Below the pieces are notes generated by a model that ran no database searches, was not told the origin of the DNA, and saw only the letters and a list, made by a program, of their open reading frames with translations. From Cynocephalus volans (Eukaryota > Chordata > Mammalia > Dermoptera > Cynocephalidae): a DNA stretch of 64,000 nt. The position numbers were made by a program, and so were the translations under genes. This document shows, in pieces, positions 56,906 through 64,000 of this stretch (position 1 is the first letter of the stretch; each line of letters begins with the position of its first letter). The stretch covers positions 162,117,490 to 162,181,489 of the forward strand of contig NC_084462.1 of the NCBI RefSeq assembly GCF_027409185.1. Direction: 5' to 3'.

Positions 56906-59684
56906 ACAGTACAACTTTAGCACTACAAGAATGTTTTTTGTTTCCTGGATTATCACCAGACATTGATTTTCATTTAAATCCTAGGAACTGCAAATGTCAT
57001 TAGCCTTTCCCATAAGTTGTTACTCTCACAGACAAATATAGATTGAAAAGCAGTAAGTTGAGGTAAGATTCAGCAACCTGAAGACTTGGTTTCTATTTCA
57101 AGCTCTGCCAATGTGGCAGACACTGCTGACCTTCCTGTTATCCATTTTCCTTCTTTCTGGTGACAGCCTCTGCTATTTGAGTTCTCAGGCCCTGTGCTAC
57201 CTGCAGGGTACCAGTCCTACCTTAGAGCTAGGCACATGGTTCAGTCACACCCTAGTCCTGGCTAAAAGCAGGACATTCTGGTTCAAGAAGCACATTTCAT
57301 TTGCACAGATGCATTGAAATAGAATGATTTTTTTACTGGTAATTGTGGTACAGCAGCAGAGGCTTCTTCCAACTGGATTTCAACCCAAGGGAAGAAGGTC
57401 TGGAGCTACTGGCAGGCATATTGCACTTATGGAGAGAACTTGCCTGAGAATGGCGCAATGTAGGTGATGGAGAATCAAGAACTCTGGAGAGAAGAATGTA
57501 GTCCTGGTGAAATTTTTTGAGACTATGAATCAAGGTAAGCCTGAAGCTATCCCTATTATTGAATTTGAACCAATAACTCCCCCTTTTGCTTAAATCAGTT
57601 GGGTTGGGTTTGTAGTCACTTACAGCTGAGAGTCCTCCTGGACACAGTAACCAACTATAGGACCTTGGCTGTATCATTTCACATCTCTGAATCTCTGCTT
57701 TGAATCTGAGATGCATGAGTTTAGTTTTAAAACTATGGAAAAAAACACATTGCAAGGTGAAGTAACTGTCTCCAAGGTCACACAGAATATCCCCAGAAGC
57801 ACTGAAATCTATAAGCTCAAGTTTTGGATGTTTAGTTCTAGCACAGAAAGAACATGGTTTTTCATTAATCAGAAGACTAACAGATGATATTTTCTGCAGA
57901 CTTGCTCAGACCTGAAAATTCCAATATTATAGAATGAAATCTGAGCCTTTAGGTAAATTACTTGATATTTTCACCCTGCTGAGCTGCAGATGGACAGTAC
58001 AGTATGAAATGTACTAGGAACAGTGCATGCACCCACAGTTGATGTCCTATGAAATCTGCAAATTATGCTTGACAAAGGAAATTAAACTTGGCTAAAAGAA
58101 AGCTTTAGGCAGTTCTGAGACATTGAATGAGCTCTTTTTCTCACTTTCTTTTTAACATCTCAAGTTCATGAACTCATTTTCTTTGGCTCACATTTCATCA
58201 TTTCCCTAACAGATGGGGTTATTACCCATATCTTGGCTGGGATAAGACTGTAAGACTGCCACTTTCTCCTGGACAGTTCCATCTTCCTACAGGCTACATT
58301 AAATTGGCACACACCTGCTTGGTTGAAAAGACCTCTTCTCACACTGCAGATGCTTAGGTTTCCTTCCTTCCTTCCTTCCCTTGGTCCTTTGTCTAATTCT
58401 TAGAGAAAACTCATCTTCAGAATCCCTTTCCACTAACCCCTCCCTTTGGCAGGAAAGGATTTTATCTTTTGACTGTCTTCTATATGCCTTATTGTATCAG
58501 TGGTGGCCTTCCCTCCAGGAGGTAATCAACTGAAGGAAGTTACTCTGAATTTTATAAAGCAGATTTTTTATTTTGCTTGAAACTTGAGAAAAGGGAAAAA
58601 ATAAACTTTGATCCCTATAGAGGCAGAATTTGCAAGGAGAAGCCACAATCATGAAAAAAATCTTAAAAGTGTAGCCTCATTTCTTTATTTTACAAATGTT
58701 TGCATGAGGACCAAATAGGGATGCTCAGAATTGCACAGCTAATTCCTGGCATGGTTAGACCAAGTCACAACAAGTTTTTACTGATGCCTTGCCCTAAACA
58801 TAGCCCAAATTCTTCTTTATAGAGAAATTCTGAGGTTTCTAGGTTTTAACTTAGAAAATATCTAATTAGAACAGAGCCATAGAATTCAGAAGGATCGTGC
58901 TAATGGCCAGTTTTATATGATATATTTTAAACATGTATAACTATTGAGTTATTTGCATAGCCTCTGGATTATTTATTTTTTCAATATTTAAATTTATTCT
59001 ATTTTACTTTAAAAATATATTTGTATATACATACATAGATTATAATTTTACATAAATACATATTTTTACATCAAACCTACTCCCTTTCTATTTTCTTGCT
59101 TCTTCCTTCCTTTTTCTTTCCTTCTCCATCCACTCAAATCATCCCTCACTTCTAGTATTTCAGGAAAAGTAATTACTCTCTGTCATCCCATGCATACATA
59201 TTATTAAAAACTTATAAGTGGACCTATATAAAGGTTGCATACATATATGTCTCCCTAAATTGCATTTTTGATATTGTTACACAAATAGCATTACATTAGA
59301 TACACTTTAAAACATCTTGCTTTTAGCTACTGGAACTCTAATATTTTACATAGGTATGATTCCTGTGATTATATATTGAAGGAAGTCTTGGATATATTAA
59401 CCTTAGTCATTTTCTAGTATCTGATTGCCTATGTTCTCTTCCATATACCCACCCTAATCTTCTTCACATACCTTATTTCAATTAGGATAGAGATGAAGAG
59501 GACGTTGCACACTGTAAGTACATAATTAATAGTTGCCAAATGAGTGGCAGAATGAATGTTTTAAATGTAGACTAAGATATATATCATAGGCAAATGGTGG
59601 AGTGAGTTGGGGGTGGGATTTATAGAGATTGGTAGTTCAGGTTGGATCTATACTCCAAAGCAAAGAACATTAAAGTTGTAAGGC
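56906..59684. other. No recognisable gene
   Basis: Weak MIR-like core at about 57750-57820 ('ctccaaggtcacacagaata') and 58690-58780. A (CCTT)n run lies near 58360-58378. 58970-59390 may be an old inverted repeat, unnamed. Confidence 0.4.
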
Positions 59685-59830
59685 CTTACACCGATCATCT
59701 CCAGTGGCTTTCATACTCTATGAGCGTAAGAATCACTTGGAAATATACATTGTGTTTTGGTAAATAAGCATTGTTAAGATGCACTCCTGGTGAGGCTGTA
59801 TATAGGTCCTCAACCACATTTTGACAGGCT
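59685..59830. repeat. Possible hAT MITE relic
   Basis: 'cgtaagaatcacttggaaat' and 'gatgcactcctggtgaggct' suggest a MER5-like element; weak. Confidence 0.35.
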
Positions 59831-61189
59831 TCTCCTTTGACAGATGAGAAAAGTGAAAGCTAGGGAATCATTGACTTGCCCAAGGTCAAACAATCATATT
59901 TATTGACAGAAATTGGACTAGACACGAATTATTCTTCTTTGAAATTGAGTACTAGTGATTCTTAACGTACGTTGAGGTGTCTTATTTTTATAATCTCTGG
60001 TAAAGGCTTTAAAAAATGTTCCAACTGGCTTCCTTTCTCTAAGTTATTTGCAAAAAACATTCTACCAAATGATTTAGGACTTTTAAAGTTAGAATGGTTC
60101 TTGGGAGATGGAGACTGAATCTTACTAAATAGGTAACGTCAAAGAAATGTAACTTTTCAGATAATCAAGGAAAAGAGATTCCAGTAAAAGACTTGCCTGT
60201 CCATCCAGAATATTCTGTCAAAAGAATGTTAAATAATCTCATCCCACTTGCCACTTGGTTATTTTCACTTAGAATTTGAGGGAAAGAAGTCTGTTGATAT
60301 CTGCAAAACCAAGTTTGGATCTTTTCATTTGGACTTAGCTTCATGCAGGAAGCAGAAAGAATGATTTGGAGAAATGGAATATAGGTTAGTATTATTAAAC
60401 TTTTCAGGTTATGTTATGTATTCATGGCTCATTATGAAATATATTTATATCCCCTTGTGCTTAGGAGATGAATAATATTACACACACAAGTTAATAAAGC
60501 TTTACGTTTAACATAAAGTAATTTAAGACTTCATGGGGAATCTGGATGACAATTCAAATGTGATGGGCAGTGAGTCCCTCATGAAAGACACAAAGTAAAA
60601 CTTACACAATTAAAATAACCTCTATTCATTACTACAAACATGTACCATCTGGGGTTGTTTTGTGCCTGCCAGTTTCTTATTAGCAGGGGAGAGATAGGGG
60701 TTGACTTTCTCGAGAAATTAGTTTGTCTTATATAATGCAAACACACACTACTGATTGCAAGCAGTCCTTAATTACTAATGGGAGCCTCTGACCAAGTGCT
60801 AATGCTGGAACATGTCTTTCACCAGTGCTTTAAAAATGACTCAAATCACAAATTCCTACTATGGCTTATTTCTCTTCTTAATGATGTTGCATTATTTCTA
60901 GAAAAAAAGTTTAATTATTAAAGTTTAAAAAGAAATATTCATCTTCCTCAACTTACAATAATAGTAAAAAAGAACTTCTCTTTACTGGGTGCCCACTTTT
61001 ATGTACTAGTCACTATGCTCTCATGATCTCTTTCATCTTCTAGTGAACTAGTGATTCACAGATACAGGTATGAAGGTGGGCATACCCTTGGGTGGGAGGG
61101 GGCATTATATCATAAAGATATTATGAGTCTGCTCTTTCAGGGTCATGGCTGCTGGATATATAAAGAATTAATGCACGGTGACTCAAGCT
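59831..61189. other. Unassigned, with a conserved-element candidate
   Basis: 60620-60860 is repeat-free and contains 'gtccttaattactaatggga' and 'gagaaattagtttgtc'. A MIR-like patch may lie at 59850-59900. Confidence 0.35.
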
Positions 61190-61405
61190 GCACTGAAATA
61201 CCTAGGTATCTTAAAGCAGGGATTACAGTCTACCTCCTCGCTGCTCGAAGTGTGGTACATGAACCAGCAGCCTCTCTACATCAACTGGGTACTTTTAGAA
61301 CTATACAATCTCTGGTACCACCCAAGAACTGTTGCATCTGAATCTGCATTTTAAATTGATTCTCAAGTGATTTATATATATCTTAATGTTTGAGAACACT
61401 GGATT
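61190..61405. repeat. hAT-Charlie-like MITE relic
   Basis: 'gtacatgaaccagcagcctc' and 'gcatctgaatctgcatttta', ending with 'gtttgagaacactgg', match the MER5/MER20-type palindrome family. Confidence 0.65.
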
Positions 61406-61609
61406 AGGTGACCTTTAATTTACCTTTTACCGGTAGTACTGTGGTCCATACAAACAGTAAGACTCTAAGTCTCCTCCATATACTACATATGAGTATCTCC
61501 TGAGAATAGCAGCCCTATCTTATACCATTATGTCACTTCTACAGCATTTAGTACTGACATTTCATTAGTAGTTGCTTACATTCTTTTTTTAAAAGGTGAT
61601 TTTATGTTC

Positions 61610-63885
61610 TTTTCAAAAAATTTTTTCAACATTTTAATTTTTTGTTACTTGACAAAAACTGCATATATTTATTGCAAACATGTTGTATTGAAATATGTAT
61701 ACATTGTGGAATGGCTAAATCGAGCTAATTAACATATATATTACTTCACATACTTAGCATTTTTTTTGTGATGAGGACACTAAAATTTACTCTTAGCAGT
61801 TTTCAAGAATACAATACATTGGTATTAACTGTAGTCACCATGGTTTACAAAAGATCTCTTGAACTTATTCTTCTTGTCTAACTGAAATATTGTTTCTTTG
61901 GACCAACATCTCCATCTCACTCTTTCCTGCCTCTGGTAACTACCATTTTACTCTCTGCTTGTATGAGTTCCACATTTTTAGATTCCACGTGTAAATGAGA
62001 CCGTGTGGTATCTGTCTTTCTGTGCCTGGCTTATTTCAGTTAACATAATGTCCTCCAGGCTTATCTATGTTGTTGCAAATGACAGGTTTCCTTCTTTTTA
62101 AAGGCTAAGGAATATTTACATTTTCTTTATTCTTTATTCATCGATGGACACTTAGTTTGATTTAATATCTTGTCTTTTGTGAACAATGCTGTAATGAATG
62201 TGGGAGTGCAGATATCTCTTCAACAGTCTTTTGGGTATATACCCAGTAGTGGGATTTCTGGGTCATGAGATACTCCTATTTTTAAGTTTTTTAGGAACCT
62301 CCATACTGTTTTCCGTAATGGCTATTCTTGTTTACATTCCCTCCAACAGTGTACAAGGGTTCCTTTTCTCCACATCCTTGCCAACACTTACTATCTTTTA
62401 CCTTTTTGATAACAGCCATTCTAACAGGTGTGAGGTGATATCTCACTGTGGTTTTAATTTTCCTTTCTCTGATGATAAGTAATTTTGATCATTTTTTCAT
62501 TTACTTGTTGCCAGATATTTTGTCCAATTTTTAATCAAGTTATTTATTTTCTTAATATCGGGTTGAGTTGCTCGAGTATTTTGGACGTTAACCCCTTATC
62601 AGATGTGTGATTCTATGGTTTGTATGTTTATCTCCTCCAAAACTCATGTTGAAATTTAATTGTCATTGTAACAGTATTAAGCAGTGAGACTTTTAAGAGA
62701 TGATTAGACCATGAAGGCTTAACCCTCATGGGTGAGATTGATGACACTATAAAAGGGCAGGTTCAGACCCCTGTAGCTTTCTTTGCCCTTCCACCTTCTG
62801 CCATGAGACAAGGCAGCAAGGAGGTCCTTGTCACATGCCAGCTCCTCTACCTTGGTCTTTCCAGAATCCCAAACTGTGAGCCAATAAGTTTCTTTTCATT
62901 ATAAATTAACCACTCTAAGGTATTTCTGTTATAGCAGCAAAAACAAACTAAGGCATATGGTTTGCAAATACTTTCTCCCATTCTGTAGATTGTCTCTTCA
63001 CTCTGTTGATTGTTTCCTTGGCTGTGCAGAAGCTTCTTAGTTTGATGTAATCCCAACTGTATGTTTTTGCTTCTGTTGCACGTGGTTTTGGGTTCATATT
63101 CAAAAACATTATTGCCCATACTAATGTCTTAGAGTTTTTTATCTTTGTTTTCTTCTGGTAGTTTGTGTTTCAGAACTTACATTTTAGTTTTTAATTCACT
63201 TTGAGTTGATTTTTGTATGTGGTATGAGATAAGGTTCTAATTTCTTTCTTCTGTATGTGGATATCCAGTTGTCCCAACACCATTTATTAACAGACTTTCC
63301 TTTCTCCATTGAGTATTCTTGGCATCTTTGATGAAAAACAATTGACTGTAAATGTGTGGATTTATTTCTGGGCTGTCTATTCTGTTACATTGATCTACTT
63401 TATTTTCCTACCAGTAACGTTCTGTTTTGGTTACTATAGCTTTGTAGTAGATTTTCAAGTCAGGTAGTGTTATGCCTCTGGCTTTGTTCATTTTGGTCAA
63501 GATTGCTTTGGCTACTTCAGGTCTTTTGTGATTCCATACAAATTTTAGAGTTGTTTTTTCTATTTCTGTGAAAAATGTGATTGGCAATTGATAAGGATTG
63601 TATTGAATCTGTAGATCACATTGGGTAATATGAACACTTTAATAATATTAATTATTTCAATTATAAACACAGGATTACTTTCCATTTATTTGTCAATTTC
63701 CTCAATTTTTTAAATCAATGTTTTATAGTTTTCAGTATGTGGGTATTTCACCTTCTTGGTTAAATTTACTTGTAAGTATTTTATTTATAACTATTATAAG
63801 TGCAATTGTTTTCTTAATTTCTTTTTGGGATAGCTCATTGTTAGTGTATTAATATGCTACTGATTTTTTGTTTATTTATTTATTT
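61610..63885 (-). mobile_element. Old LINE-1, split by an LTR and a SINE
   Basis: Starts with 3'UTR ('gtacttgacaaaaactgcat'-like, 'tgtagtcaccatggtttaca'), then the ORF2 end ('ttgggtatatacccagtagt'), and continues beyond the LTR at 62606-62955 ('gcaaatactttctcccattc'). Without the LTR the two parts join as in L1. Frames are broken. The high-coordinate end is cut by the SINE. Confidence 0.85.
62606..62955 (+). mobile_element. MaLR-type LTR inside the L1
   Basis: Starts 'TGTGATTCTATGGTTTGTAT', contains 'gattagaccatgaaggctta', 'cttccaccttctgccatgag' and 'ccaataagtttcttttcatt', and ends 'caaaaacaaactaaggca'. MLT1/MSTA-like. No target duplication is clear. Confidence 0.85.
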
Positions 63886-63896
63886 ATTTATTTTGT

Positions 63897-64000
63897 TTGT
63901 CCTTTTTTTTTTTTTTTTTTTTTTGTGACTGGTAAGGGGATCGCAACCCTTGGCTTGGCGTCGTCCGCTCCGCGCTCAGCCAGTGAGCGCACCGGCCATC
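63897..64000 (-). mobile_element. tRNA-derived SINE (CYN-like), cut by window end
   Basis: A T-run (poly(A) on minus) is followed by 'gtgactggtaaggggatcgc', the reverse complement of a B-box region, then 'gcgctcagccagtgagcgca' over the A-box side. It resembles the tail monomer of the 39778-39903 SINE. The 5' part lies outside the window. Confidence 0.8.

Noticed and set aside
62596..62965. Five-base target duplication for the LTR in the L1
   Set aside because: The junction rejoins to the L1 text without a clear duplicated 5-mer; decay or a small deletion makes it undecidable.

Overview
The window reads as non-coding mammalian DNA, either a gene desert or the inside of a large intron. No host protein-coding exon could be recognised on either strand. 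What fills it is interspersed repeats of very different ages: MIR and L2 relics, hAT and Tigger DNA-transposon relics, MaLR/ERVL/class I LTRs, old and young LINE-1, and tRNA-derived SINEs. There is no Alu or B1. The SINEs are tRNA-Ile-like (39778-39903, window end, and a fragment at 42507), and the young L1 has an unusual 5'UTR. By recollection of the CYN SINE family, this combination best fits a colugo (Dermoptera). That is an inference of moderate confidence; a database search would settle it.

Layout. 1-314: end of an L1. 2.9-12.8 kb: L1 fragment, MaLR LTR, an inverted pair of ERVL-like LTRs (5.6 and 7.4 kb), a class I solo LTR (8.6 kb), and a third ERVL-like LTR (9.0 kb) that holds an L1 tail, which itself holds a 37-bp tRNA-half insertion. 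13-17 kb: MIR/L2 relics and an ERV LTR nested in an older repeat. 17.9-19.4 kb: a 1.4-kb composite retroelement with an L1-like 5' start, internal ~100-bp tandem repeats and a poly(A) tail, inserted in an old hAT relic. 20-30 kb: relics and mostly unassigned sequence, with one conserved-element candidate (25.8-26.2 kb). 30.8-38.5 kb: the centrepiece, a near full-length L1 on the minus strand with intact ORF1, an almost intact ORF2, a CpG-containing 5'UTR and about 0.86 kb of extra 3' sequence, all inside one exact 17-bp target-site duplication. This is a 3' transduction. 39.8 kb: a SINE with an exact 14-bp duplication. 43.15-47.95 kb: an old L1 broken up by a mariner-like MITE, an RPS2 retropseudogene, an ERVL LTR and a young L1 tail. 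49.9 kb: MaLR LTR. 51.55-52.71 kb: an L1 inserted inside a second copy of the same MITE. 55.8-56.9 kb: an old L1 with a 13-bp duplication. 61.6-64 kb: an L1 split by a MaLR LTR and then by a SINE that runs off the window.

These sequences do not form a pathway. They form a readable insertion history: L1 enzymes made the SINE, RPS2, tRNA-half, composite and transduction insertions, and the nesting gives their order. The only intact protein-coding gene is L1 ORF1. ORF2 has two stop codons and a compensating frameshift pair, yet keeps every catalytic residue checked.
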